Source of the DNA: Halolactibacillus alkaliphilus
GTDB taxonomy: Bacteria; Bacillota; Bacilli; Bacillales; Amphibacillaceae
NCBI RefSeq assembly: GCF_900115465.1
Contig: NZ_FOWN01000019.1
Location: 1-54,036, forward strand
Direction: 5' to 3'
Length of the DNA stretch: 54,036 bases
Program-made: the position numbers and the translations under genes
Notes under the pieces: model-generated
The model's input: only the letters and a program-made list of their open reading frames with translations
Database searches by the model: none
What the model was told of the DNA's origin: nothing
In this document: positions 1-8,900 of the stretch, in pieces
How positions within the stretch are numbered: position 1 is the stretch's first letter
Layout: each line of letters begins with the position of its first letter

Positions 1-188
1 TGCTTTAACCGTTGATGGATGGAGATGGAACTTTTCGCTTTCGAGCCCCTAAGCTCCCGGACCTCCGTTTGATAGCGAAAATGTTTGGCTTGATTAAACA
101 CCCGGAGGGTGTGATCCATGGACATCACAAAATCAGGATCGATTTTATGCTTATATAAGCGATTTGAAAAAATGGCCTTCATGCCCAT
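1..188 (-). CDS. TnpB-like (IS200/IS605) protein, N-terminal fragment cut by window edge
   Basis: Sixty-two codons are visible from an ATG at 188, open to the left edge. A GGGAGGG ribosome binding site sits just upstream; a second ATG follows two codons later. The N-terminus (MGMKAIFSNRLYKHKI, then FNQAKHFRYQTEVRELRG) resembles the start of a Bacillus subgroup of TnpB proteins encoded by IS200/IS605 elements. TnpB is an RNA-guided DNA nuclease that cuts next to a transposon-associated motif. The RuvC-like catalytic residues and zinc finger lie outside the window, so neither function nor integrity can be judged. The family call rests on resemblance of the N-terminus only. A conserved non-transposon protein is possible. 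Confidence 0.5.
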   Translation of the reverse strand, partial: MGMKAIFSNRLYKHKIDPDFVMSMDHTLRVFNQAKHFRYQTEVRELRGSKAKSSISIHQRLK

Positions 189-235
189 GATACCCACCCT
201 CCCTTGGTTTTGTGACGGTCACTGTTAGTGCTTTA

Positions 236-265
236 ATTATACCATGCGGAATATATGTTTGTCAC
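236..265 (-). promoter_or_regulatory. Candidate sigma-A promoter of the TnpB-like gene
   Basis: On the minus strand a perfect TATAAT (236-241) is preceded, after 18 bases, by GTGACA (260-265), which matches five of six bases of the -35 consensus. Its start point would lie just ahead of the GGGAGGG site used by the gene at 188. It is seen in sequence; use is inferred. Confidence 0.45.
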
Positions 266-276
266 TTCAAAAATAT

Positions 277-1284
277 TCAAAACAAGCGATTCATCACCCA
301 CCTAGTGCTGACGCACTTGAGGAAGGTGTCTTCTCGCCCTAAAGCGATAAAGACAAAATGTAAACTTCGCCAGTCCATTCCTGAAAATTCATCTGTGCCC
401 TTATGATGATATTCGATGACGGTTAAAAGGTTTGGAAAAGCTTTTTTTGTATTGTTTAAACTATTGCCGTGTGTACTAAAGGCATCAGCAAGAATGTAAT
501 CAGGGTCAGTGAGTACGGGTGTTTCGATAAATCGGATATTATAGTCTAACGGTGTTTTATCGATTGAGTACCCTGTTCCATCAAAATAGCCATAAAAATA
601 AAGTGACGAATCAGTTAACCATGTCCTTACCGTATCTTTATCAAACGTCTTGGAAGTCTCTGTCACATGTAAATAAGGGGTTACAGTGAGTCCTTCAAGA
701 GGGTCAACATATTGGCTGAGGGCAACGTAATCACGGTTACTAAGTGCTGTTATTATTTCCTTCGTCAATTGCTGTGGGTCTTGGGTTAAATCGATGACTG
801 GTGGTGAGACATGTGATAGTTTAAAGTGTGGGAAATCCATGTCAAATACATAGTACATCTCATCATTTGATTCAACCTTAAATGAGCGCATATCATTTAT
901 TGTTAAAATTGTTATTTCCTCATCAATGATAGGAAAATGTTCTAGAGGCATGGTAAGGAATGTTTGATCTTTGTCCATACGAATGATTTGATTAAAAAAA
1001 GATGGTGTCATGTATTTAAGGAGTTCTTGTTTAAGTGAATCGGGTAACTGAATAATCGGTGTCGTGCCATTTTCTCGTTCTTTTAACTGCGTCACATGGT
1101 TACGGATCGTTTCAATGAGATCATCTTTACGCTGAACCGGCTTAGGTAGTAAGTCATCGAGGTTTTTTTCAATAAATGTAAAGGAACGATGACTAGGATA
1201 ATTGATTGCTTGTGTAGCTAAGGCAGGCGGAGTAGTGTAAAAGAACATGAGTAAAAGACATAATAGTTTACAGAACTTAGGCAT
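277..1284 (-). CDS. Secreted protein of unknown function
   Basis: I do not recognise this 335-residue protein. The start chosen is the ATG at 1284 (MPKFCKLL), because GGAGGGGA lies directly before it; an in-frame ATG at 1299 overlaps that ribosome binding site and is unlikely. Residues 1-23 form a signal peptide: a short basic start, a Leu/Phe-rich core, and a likely cut after PALA. No lipobox cysteine is present. The mature part is rich in charged and aromatic residues and has no internal membrane segment or repeat that I can see, so it is probably an extracytoplasmic globular protein. It stands alone, with the TnpB-like gene downstream on the same strand and a divergent exporter upstream. 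Confidence 0.7.
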   Translation of the reverse strand: MPKFCKLLCLLLMFFYTTPPALATQAINYPSHRSFTFIEKNLDDLLPKPVQRKDDLIETIRNHVTQLKERENGTTPIIQLPDSLKQELLKYMTPSFFNQIIRMDKDQTFLTMPLEHFPIIDEEITILTINDMRSFKVESNDEMYYVFDMDFPHFKLSHVSPPVIDLTQDPQQLTKEIITALSNRDYVALSQYVDPLEGLTVTPYLHVTETSKTFDKDTVRTWLTDSSLYFYGYFDGTGYSIDKTPLDYNIRFIETPVLTDPDYILADAFSTHGNSLNNTKKAFPNLLTVIEYHHKGTDEFSGMDWRSLHFVFIALGREDTFLKCVSTRWVMNRLF

Positions 1285-1405
1285 TTTTCTCCCCTCCATT
1301 CTTATAAAAGGTTGTTACAGTAGAATATTCCTTTTTTTGTATAGCCTTAAACTTATCTTGGGTTTTGTCTAAAAGATGAACGTGTTATACTGGAAGTAAG
1401 AAAGT

Positions 1406-1440
1406 AAACCAACAGCACTAAGCGGTTATGCTGTTGGTTT
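1406..1440 (+). promoter_or_regulatory. 11-bp inverted repeat in the leader of the TauE/SafE gene
   Basis: AAACCAACAGC (1406-1416) pairs perfectly with GCTGTTGGTTT (1430-1440) around a 13-base loop. It lies 26 bases before the start codon at 1467. Only three Ts follow, so it is a poor terminator. It may be an operator or an RNA leader hairpin. Function is unknown. Confidence 0.5.
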
Positions 1441-1466
1441 AAGTGTGGATGAAAGAAGGATAAATC

Positions 1467-2237
1467 ATGGCATTACTTTATTTACTTATTGGGTTAGGCG
1501 CGACAATTATTGGTTCCTTAGCTGGTTTTGGTGGGGGTATTTTAATTAAGCCGGTGTTAGATTTTTTAGGGCATTACGATTTACCTACGATCGGTGTGCT
1601 ATCTGCTTCTACTGTTTTTGCGATGGCTGTTGTTTCTGTTTATACACGGCGACGAACACTAAAAGAAATGAGAGTAGACCATGCGGTACTGCTAGCTATA
1701 GGTTCAGTATTGGGTGGAATCATCGGTAAAGGGATTTTCAATCAGTTTAGTCACCAGAGTTGGGTCGGTATGGCTCAAACAACGAGCTTGATTGTGGTTT
1801 TTTCACTGGTACTGTTTTATGTCAATAACAAAGCAAAGTTTAAACAATATCATATTGATCGTCGATCGATGGTCTTTTTTGTTGGCCTTCTATTAGGATT
1901 AATGGCGTCATTTTTAGATATTGGTGGCGGCCCACATAACGTGGCGATTTTAAGCTTATTGTTTGCCTTTGATACAAAGAAAGCAGGCTTTTATTCGATT
2001 TTCATAATTTTCTTCAGTCAGTTAGCGTCACTTATTAGTATTGGACTGTCGGGTAACTTAAGTAACTACGATCTATCTATGCTTGGGTATATGGTGACTG
2101 GTGGAATTAGCGGGGGTATTATAGGTTCAAGACTTGCTAAGTTTTTATCGATTGAAGTCGTAGAGAAAGTGTTTAATGTGACCATTTTCTTGTTAATTTT
2201 ATTAAACATGTATAACTTGTATCAGTACATAAGCTAA
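1467..2237 (+). CDS. TauE/SafE family membrane transporter
   Basis: A 256-residue polytopic membrane protein of the TauE/SafE (sulfite/sulfur-compound exporter, formerly DUF81) family. About seven or eight hydrophobic segments are spread over its length. The family's two glycine-rich half repeats are visible: an N-terminal LAGFGGGILIKP (near residue 20) and a second DIGGGPHNVAI (near residue 150). This pseudo-duplication is typical. Family members export sulfite, sulfoacetate or other organic sulfur anions, but the substrate here cannot be read from sequence. The start ATG has GAAGGA upstream. The gene stands alone between a hairpin-bearing leader and the promoter of the next gene. Confidence 0.85.
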   Translation: MALLYLLIGLGATIIGSLAGFGGGILIKPVLDFLGHYDLPTIGVLSASTVFAMAVVSVYTRRRTLKEMRVDHAVLLAIGSVLGGIIGKGIFNQFSHQSWVGMAQTTSLIVVFSLVLFYVNNKAKFKQYHIDRRSMVFFVGLLLGLMASFLDIGGGPHNVAILSLLFAFDTKKAGFYSIFIIFFSQLASLISIGLSGNLSNYDLSMLGYMVTGGISGGIIGSRLAKFLSIEVVEKVFNVTIFLLILLNMYNLYQYIS

Positions 2238-2270
2238 CGTCTACTTTATGCGCATAATCATTTATATGGT

Positions 2271-2300
2271 TTGAGTAAATGTAAAGAAAACGGGTATAGT
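2271..2300 (+). promoter_or_regulatory. Candidate sigma-A promoter for the MBL-RNase H pair
   Basis: TTGAGT (2271-2276), an 18-base spacer and TATAGT (2295-2300) lie just upstream of the GAGGAAGTG ribosome binding site of the gene at 2335. Each box has one or two mismatches to consensus. A 12-bp palindrome (TTATGCGCATAA, 2246-2257) sits upstream. Confidence 0.5.
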
Positions 2301-2334
2301 AATAATCAAATACATAAACAGAGGAAGTGACATC

Positions 2335-3264
2335 ATGCAACAGATTGAAATCATTGATATTTTTGACTTGAACTTACCGGAACGAACGGCATCATATTAT
2401 TTACCAGGCGAAGCGCCAACATTGATTGAGACAAGCGCAGCACCGTCGATTCCGTTTTTACTGCAAGGATTAAAAAGACGAGGAATTGATTATCTTTCTA
2501 TTCAGTATGTTATTGTGACGCACATTCACTTAGATCACGCTGGGGGTGTGGGCCTTTTATTGGAATCACTGCCAAATGCGACGGTTCTTGTCCATCCAAG
2601 AGGATACCGGCACTTGGCCGATCCAACGAAATTAATTGAAAGCGCAAGAACGGTATACGGTAATGAACAGTTTGATACGTTGTTTGATCCGATTAAACCT
2701 GTACCAATAGAGCGTCTTCGGTCTGTTTTAGACGGGGAGTCAGTAACGATTGGTCAAGGTCGTGTGTTAACATTTTATGATACGCCAGGGCATAGTAAGC
2801 ATCATATTGCCATTCATGATTCATTGACGAACAGCCTTTTTACTGGTGATACGCTTGGGACGATGTATCCGACTCGTTTTACTGGAGGCAGTGAGTTGAT
2901 TTTACCTTCTACATCACCGACACAGTTTGACCCAAACGATATGATGACCTCAATGAAGCGCCTCCGTGATCTTGGGCCTGAAAAAATTTACTTTGGTCAT
3001 TATGGGTACAGTGAAGAGCCGAGTCATGTGTACCATTCCTTATCAGAATGGTTAAACCGTTTTATGCGTATAAGTGAGCGCATTTATGACAAATATAAGG
3101 ACGAAACTGATGAGGTGCTTGTTGATCGGATTGCTAAAGCGCTCTTTAATAAAGTTGAAACAGAAAGCTACATCCTTGATCCGGGTATTTTTGATTATTT
3201 GACACATGATTTGGAAGTGTCTAGTCAAGGCTTGGTCCATTATTTTAGAAAAGGTAAGCGATAA
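2335..3264 (+). CDS. Metallo-beta-lactamase-fold hydrolase
   Basis: A 309-residue cytoplasmic protein with the MBL fold. The metal-binding motif HIHLDH is at residues 63-68. Further ligands are expected at HSKHHIAIH (near residue 150), the Asp of LFTGDTLG (near 180) and the His of YFGHYGY (near 222). The first two-thirds are the MBL domain; the C-terminal part is helical. The spacing suits a glyoxalase-II-like or general MBL hydrolase rather than a beta-lactamase, and there is no signal peptide. The substrate is unknown. The next gene starts two bases after the stop, so the pair is probably cotranscribed and translationally coupled. Start: ATG with GAGGAAGTG upstream. Confidence 0.85.
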   Translation: MQQIEIIDIFDLNLPERTASYYLPGEAPTLIETSAAPSIPFLLQGLKRRGIDYLSIQYVIVTHIHLDHAGGVGLLLESLPNATVLVHPRGYRHLADPTKLIESARTVYGNEQFDTLFDPIKPVPIERLRSVLDGESVTIGQGRVLTFYDTPGHSKHHIAIHDSLTNSLFTGDTLGTMYPTRFTGGSELILPSTSPTQFDPNDMMTSMKRLRDLGPEKIYFGHYGYSEEPSHVYHSLSEWLNRFMRISERIYDKYKDETDEVLVDRIAKALFNKVETESYILDPGIFDYLTHDLEVSSQGLVHYFRKGKR

Positions 3265-3266
3265 CA

Positions 3267-3929
3267 GTGAAATACCAACTGAGTTATTGTTATCAACTAG
3301 GTAAACAAAAGCTCTATTTGACTTCTAATTGGGTCCCTTTGGATGTGGCGATTCTTTTTATGGAACGTTTTTTATCGCATAAAGATTATCAAGATGTACA
3401 AGCAATAGATGAAACTGATCACGTCTATACGATGAAACAGTTACGGCAAGAAAAAGAAAACATGGCCATGTCGATTCACTCGATTTCATTATACTTTGAT
3501 GCTAGCTTTAATCAGCTGTCAAAATTAAGTGGGTTAGGTATTGTATGGACTTATCGCCAAGGGAAGCGAATGGTTGAAAAAAGAAAAAATCTATCATCGG
3601 CCTTACCAAAGACCGTTAATGAGGCGGAGTATTATAGTTTGTTTCATGGTTTAGAACAACTAAAACAGTTAGAAATCGCCCCGCAAAAAATTGCCATATA
3701 CGGTGATAGTCTTGTCGTGATCAATCAACTTAAAGGCGAATGGCCAATCATGGACCCAACCCTCTCCAAGTGGGCGGATGACGTTGAATCACTTCTTAAT
3801 ACGCTCAACTTACAAGCTGTCTATCATCACATTGACCGGCAACATAACAAAAGTGCTGACCGCTTGTCAAAACAAGCAATGGCGCACATTGCCATCGATT
3901 CTAGTAATGAAATTGAGTCGGAGGATTAG
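3267..3929 (+). CDS. RNase H-like protein (YpeP-type reverse-transcriptase-like domain)
   Basis: A 220-residue protein starting with GTG two bases after the preceding stop. Residues 1-70 are an extra N-terminal part that I cannot assign. Residues about 73-208 form an RNase H fold with all four acidic positions: Asp78 (YFDAS), Glu121 (NEAEYY), Asp147 (YGDSLVV) and Asp198 (SADRLSK). This is the type I RNase H layout that cuts the RNA strand of RNA/DNA hybrids, seen in YpeP-like proteins of Bacillaceae. The intact acidic set suggests an active enzyme. Its physical link to the MBL hydrolase is unexplained. A C-rich/G-rich hairpin follows the gene. Confidence 0.8.
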   Translation: MKYQLSYCYQLGKQKLYLTSNWVPLDVAILFMERFLSHKDYQDVQAIDETDHVYTMKQLRQEKENMAMSIHSISLYFDASFNQLSKLSGLGIVWTYRQGKRMVEKRKNLSSALPKTVNEAEYYSLFHGLEQLKQLEIAPQKIAIYGDSLVVINQLKGEWPIMDPTLSKWADDVESLLNTLNLQAVYHHIDRQHNKSADRLSKQAMAHIAIDSSNEIESED

Positions 3930-3978
3930 TTGAAGGAAGCCGCAACCGTTTTTTTAGACAAACACGTTACTCGAAAGA

Positions 3979-4010
3979 GCCCCCCCCAACTATTAAAAAT
4001 AGGGGGGAGC
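3979..4010 (+). terminator. C-run/G-run hairpin after the RNase H-like gene
   Basis: A run of Cs (3980-3987), a short CTATT/AATAG inner stem and a run of six Gs form a strong hairpin. No T tract follows, so it would end transcription inefficiently or act as an RNA 3'-end stabiliser. Seen in sequence; function is inferred. Confidence 0.5.
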
Positions 4011-4030
4011 GTCTTGTCGAGCGGATTAGG

Positions 4031-4177
4031 CAACACTAAAAAATCTTGTTGTGTTTAGTTAGATTTTGTGTTAAGGTTTTTACTTATTCATTTCCGCAGC
4101 GAATTAAACAATGACAACACTGTTCACGGATGATCGGGGGCAGTTTTTTTTAATCTAAAATAATGAAGGAGTAACAT
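4031..4177 (+). promoter_or_regulatory. Long structured leader of dbpA
   Basis: The stretch before dbpA has an imperfect inverted repeat (AACAC...AAAATCT near 4031-4046 against AGATTTTGTGTT near 4061-4074). A second CACTG/CAGT pairing follows, ending in eight Ts at 4143-4150, 20 bases before the GGAG ribosome binding site. A hairpin followed by Ts ahead of an RNA-helicase gene would fit attenuation or a cold-responsive leader. No known riboswitch class was recognised. Confidence 0.35.
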
Positions 4178-5599
4178 ATGACAACAAATGATTTTTCAAT
4201 GATTAACGACCCGGCTTTACAGAAACGCTTAAAAGAAAAAGGCTTCACAAAACCAACACCTATCCAACAAAAACTAATGCCACTCGTTTCAAAAAAAGTA
4301 GACGTTTTAGCACAAGCAGAAACAGGGAGTGGAAAAACGTTGGCTTTTTTACTTCCTGTATTAGAGAGAATAGCATTTGAAGAAAATGACCCACGCGTAT
4401 TGATTCTTACTCCCACCCGTGAATTAGCTCTGCAAATTGAAGAAGTAATCAAAGATATCGCTGTGTATAAAAGGTTAAAGCCGGTTACAATCATTGGGGA
4501 CATGTCTTATGAAGCACAAGAAGTTCAGCTTCGACAAAAAAGTCATATCGTCATCGGTACACCTGGACGTGTGTTAGACTTGATTTCAAAAGAAACGATC
4601 AAAAGCGAGAAAATTGATACACTCATATTAGATGAAGTGGATCATTTATTTGATCGTGGCTTTACGGAAACAATCGAATCCATCATTGATACACTCAATG
4701 AAACGCGACAAAACATATACACATCCGCGACAATCAGTGAGGAAATTGAGCCATTTATTAAGGCCACCTTGAAACAGCCGAAGCGCTTGATGATCACACC
4801 AACAAATCAAGATGTCTTTGATCAGGTCCGTGTCGAGGTCGATACTTACGATAAAGTTGAAACGGTTGTGGATATTTTAGTTGAAGAAAACGTGACCGAA
4901 GCGATTATTTTCTGTGAAGAAAAGCGCACAGTAGATGAAGTAGCAGATGAATTAGCTGACTTAGGGATCCCTGTTGTGAGGCTTCATGGAGATTTAAAGC
5001 AGCCGGTTAGAATTAAAGCGTTGAAACAATTTAAGGAAAAAGTACGCCCAATTCTTGTGACAACGAACTTAATGGCGCGTGGTATCGATTTGGTTGGATT
5101 ACCACTTGTAATCAACTATGATTTAGCCTATACAGAAGATGTTTTTACCCACCGGATGGGTCGAACAGGACGGATGCATAATAAAGGAACGGTTGTTCAT
5201 TTATTAACGCCCCAAGATATATCTAGTTATGAGACATTTAAAAATCAACTTAACTTTAATGATCGCACGGTGAGTTACCCTCACCGTGAATTAGATGATA
5301 AAAAAGACTATGTGAACATGTTGCGACGACAGAAGAAACAGGAAACAAATGATTCGGTGACAACATTGTTCTTTAATGGCGGGAAAGAAAAGAAACTCCG
5401 CGCGTATGACTTTGTTGGGGCTATCAATGCCCTTTCGGGCGTTGATTTTGAAGACATCGGTGTTATTACCGTCTATCCACGCCACACGACAGTTGAGATT
5501 TTAAACAATAAAGGAGAAACGGTGCTTAAAAAAATGAAGCACACCCGTGTAAAGAAAAAACAATTAAAGGTGCATATTGATCGGGATACACACCTTTAA
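4178..5599 (+). CDS. dbpA: DEAD-box RNA helicase DbpA/YxiN
   Basis: A 473-residue ATP-dependent RNA helicase. Helicase motifs appear in order: Q motif PTPIQQ (26-31), Walker A AQAETGSGKT (45-54), PTRELALQ (79-86), motif II reading DEVD (152-155) instead of DEAD, SAT (183-185), and HRMGRTGRM in motif VI. After the two RecA-like domains, residues about 395-470 form the DbpA RNA-binding domain (TTLFFNGGKEKKLRAYDFVG and VEILNNKG). In E. coli DbpA and B. subtilis YxiN this domain binds hairpin 92 of 23S rRNA, so a role in 50S subunit assembly is expected. DEVD is a permitted variant of motif II. The gene is monocistronic with a strong terminator. Confidence 0.9.
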   Translation: MTTNDFSMINDPALQKRLKEKGFTKPTPIQQKLMPLVSKKVDVLAQAETGSGKTLAFLLPVLERIAFEENDPRVLILTPTRELALQIEEVIKDIAVYKRLKPVTIIGDMSYEAQEVQLRQKSHIVIGTPGRVLDLISKETIKSEKIDTLILDEVDHLFDRGFTETIESIIDTLNETRQNIYTSATISEEIEPFIKATLKQPKRLMITPTNQDVFDQVRVEVDTYDKVETVVDILVEENVTEAIIFCEEKRTVDEVADELADLGIPVVRLHGDLKQPVRIKALKQFKEKVRPILVTTNLMARGIDLVGLPLVINYDLAYTEDVFTHRMGRTGRMHNKGTVVHLLTPQDISSYETFKNQLNFNDRTVSYPHRELDDKKDYVNMLRRQKKQETNDSVTTLFFNGGKEKKLRAYDFVGAINALSGVDFEDIGVITVYPRHTTVEILNNKGETVLKKMKHTRVKKKQLKVHIDRDTHL

Positions 5600-5643
5600 T
5601 ACATGGTCTAATAACTAAATACATGAGGATTCTTTAAATGATT

Positions 5644-5685
5644 AAAGCGCTAAACCCACTGTAAAAACAAGGTTTAGCGCTTTTT
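5644..5685 (+). terminator. Rho-independent terminator of dbpA
   Basis: AAAGCGCTAAACC (5644-5656) pairs with GGTTTAGCGCTTT (5671-5683) and is followed by Ts. It is a clear intrinsic terminator after dbpA. Confidence 0.85.
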
Positions 5686-5791
5686 CTATAGTTTTTTAAC
5701 TTTAAAAAGTAAAGAGCGTTAGAATCGATCTGTTTAATGATTAGTTTAGTGATTAAAACAAATCAAAATGAAGCAAGGCGACGTAAGTTTA

Positions 5792-5857
5792 GCTATAGTT
5801 TTTACAAGAGAGACTATAGCCTCTTAGGTTAGGTAATTGTAAGCGCTTTATTATAAT
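5792..5857 (+). promoter_or_regulatory. Xylanase promoter region with cre-like site
   Basis: TGTAAGCGCTTTAT (5838-5851) is close to the CcpA cre consensus; its second half lacks the usual CA. It lies immediately upstream of a perfect TATAAT (5852-5857), so CcpA bound here would block RNA polymerase. A GCTATAG/CTATAGC inverted repeat (5792-5798 and 5814-5820) lies upstream and could bind an activator. The -35 box is poor, which fits an activator-dependent promoter. The rest of 5686-5931 shows no gene. Confidence 0.55.
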
Positions 5858-5931
5858 GGTGGTTGAAGTTACTTATTTAGAAAGGAGGAGCGACATAGTA
5901 CAAAGACGTAAAAATTATTAGGAGGATAACC

Positions 5932-8900
5932 ATGTTAAAAACGTATGTTTCTAAGCTTTTCATTTATGTTCTTATTGTCCTATTACTTATACCAAGTATA
6001 CCACCCGGTATTGTTTCTGCCCAAACGGATGATGTACGCCTCCATCATGATTTTGAAACAAGCACGCACGGTTGGACAAACATCAGCTGGCAAGGTTCGG
6101 CCACTGTTGTTCAATCAGATGAAGCAAGCAGTGAGGGGGATTATTCTCTTAAAATAAAAGACCGAGAGCACCGCGGATCAGGAGGATTCGTTCATTTAAC
6201 GGATGCCCCTCTTGAAGTTGGTGCAAGCTACCTAGTCAGTTATGACATGAAAATGGCCGAAGGAGAAGATGTGACTTTTCCAACGGTTAAAATAGCAGCA
6301 ACAGGTAGTGACGATCACTACTATAATGACCCAAGTGGTGTAGCCGTTACAGGGGATGGCTTTACAACAATCCACACCTCCCTGTTTACTGTTCCTGAGG
6401 GCTTAACAGAACTTGCCCTTTATATTGAATTTGCTGGAGAAGGTGAGGCTTATGATTACTACATCGACAACGTAAAGCTCTATTATGTGTCTGGCCCTCC
6501 TGAGGAGACACCGATTGAATCACCTATTTCAGAAAGTGTTTTAGTTAGACATGATTTTGAAGAGACCACACACGGTTGGCAACAGCTTGGCTGGGGTGGG
6601 TCACTGGATAAGGAGCTATCGACAGAAGAAGCTTTCAGTGGAGATCAATCATTAAAGGTCACGCGTCATGCGTCCGACAGCAAATTAAGTTTGAATTTAA
6701 CTGAGCTACTTACAGAAAATGAAACGTATAAAATTCGCTTTAACATTAAGATGGCATCGGGCACCGACACATTGCGTCTGGCATCGAAATATGTGTATCC
6801 TGACACAACGAATGAATACCCATGGATCATCGGAAACAAAGAGGTCGCAACAGAGTGGGTCACGTTTGAATCAGGTGAGATTGACTATATGCCTGGTACA
6901 TCTGAATTTATCGTTTACATTGAATCGGACCTAACGTCAGATACACCTTTCATCTACTATTTAGATGATGTGGAAATTCTTCATTTGACAAAAGAAGATG
7001 TACCAAATAAGCCTGAAGCAGAGACAATGACGTTAATTGACTTTGAATCAGGTGAAACAGAAGGCTTCGTTGCCCGTGGCGGTGAAGAGGTTTTAACGGT
7101 GACCGATGAGGCCAATCATACCCCTAATGGATCATTAAGCCTTAAGGTTGAAAACAGACGTCAAGATTGGAACGGGCCATCACTTGATGTGCATCGTTAT
7201 GTTGACCAAGGTGAATTATATGAAGTATCTGTTTGGGTGAAAATGACCTCAGGTAGAGACGAATTAAAACTATCGACCCAAGTAGGTACTGGAGACGGGG
7301 CGAGTTATAATAATATTACGTCTAGTCAGGTTACCGCGGATGAATGGGTAAATTTAAAAGGTACGTACCGTTATTCAAGTCTAGGTAATGGAAATCTATC
7401 TATTTACGTAGAAGCAACGAGTGCTGTATCAAGCTTTTATATTGACGACATCACGTTTACTAAGATTGAGACTGCGCCAATCGTTATTGAGGATATTACA
7501 CCGATTAAAGATGTGTATCAGGATGATTTTAAGATTGGTAATGCGGTATCAATGTCGGAATTTGAAGGCGTTCGATTAGAACTACTGAAGAAACACTTTA
7601 ATTTAGTGACTGCAGAGAATGCGATGAAACCAAGCTATGCCTACGATGATGAAGGGAACTTCAATTTTGATGCTGAACATCAACTTGTGGAAGCGGCTAT
7701 TCGCGAAGGCTTTGATATCCATGGGCATGTCCTTGTTTGGCATGAACAATCACGTGCGGCACTTTATGAAGATGCAGATGGTAATCCATTGTCGCGTGAG
7801 GCAGCTTTAAACAATATGTATACGCACATTGAGACAACGATGGCAGCTTTTAAAGCGTATGATGAGCATCTTATTTCATGGGATGTGGTCAATGAGGCGA
7901 TTATCGATAATAGCCAAGCACCATTTGAGGATTGGGAAAAGAGCCTACGTCAATCAGGTTGGTATAAGGCGATTGGGCCGGATTATTTAGAGTTAGCTTT
8001 CTTAAAGGCGCGAGAAACAGCGGATGCGTTAGGATTAGATGTTGTTCTTTATTATAATGATTACAATGATGATCAACAAAACAAAGCGACAACGATTTAC
8101 CACATGATTAAAGATATAAATGGACGTTACCAAGAAAATCACCCAGGAGAATTGCTTATTCAAGGCATGGGGATGCAGTCACATTATAATATGAACACCA
8201 ACCCTGCCAATGTACGTTTATCTATGGAGCGCTTCATCGACTTAGGCTTAGAGATTGGTATCACAGAGCTTGACGTCACTGCAGGTGATGGCGGTGTTCA
8301 AACAGACCAACAAAAACAAAGGCAAGCGTATATTTATGCAGAATTGTTTAAATTGTATAAAGAGCATGCCGACCATATTTCACGGATCACGATTTGGGGA
8401 CTTAATGATGCGACGAGTTGGCGAGCAGCTCAAACACCGTTAGTATTTGATGAAAACTTACAAAGTAAGCTGGCATATCAAGCCATCATTGACCCAGAAG
8501 GTTTCCTCGCAAATTACGAAGAAACACAAGTACCGGTAAGAGAAGGTACGGCACTCTATACACAAGAATCACCAGTAGTAGATGGTGTGGAAGATCATAT
8601 ATGGCAAGATGCGTTGACACTGTCAATTGATCGCTTCCAACAAGCATGGCAAACAGCGACAGGGGTTGCTAAACTGTTGTGGGACGATGATTTCCTTTAT
8701 GTATTAGTTAAAGTGACCGACGATCAACTGGATACATCAAGTGCGAATCCTTGGGAACAAGACTCAGTTGAACTGTTTTTAGACCAAACGAACAGTAAAG
8801 TACCAAATTATCAAGCAGCAGCTGGGATTGGTCAGTACCGAGTCAATATTCATAATGATCAAAGTTTCGGTAGCGGTGAAGTATACGATGGCTTTGAATC

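Noticed and set aside
2246-2257. 12-bp palindrome TTATGCGCATAA
   Set aside because: Short palindromes of this size are expected by chance; no second copy or clear promoter overlap was seen.
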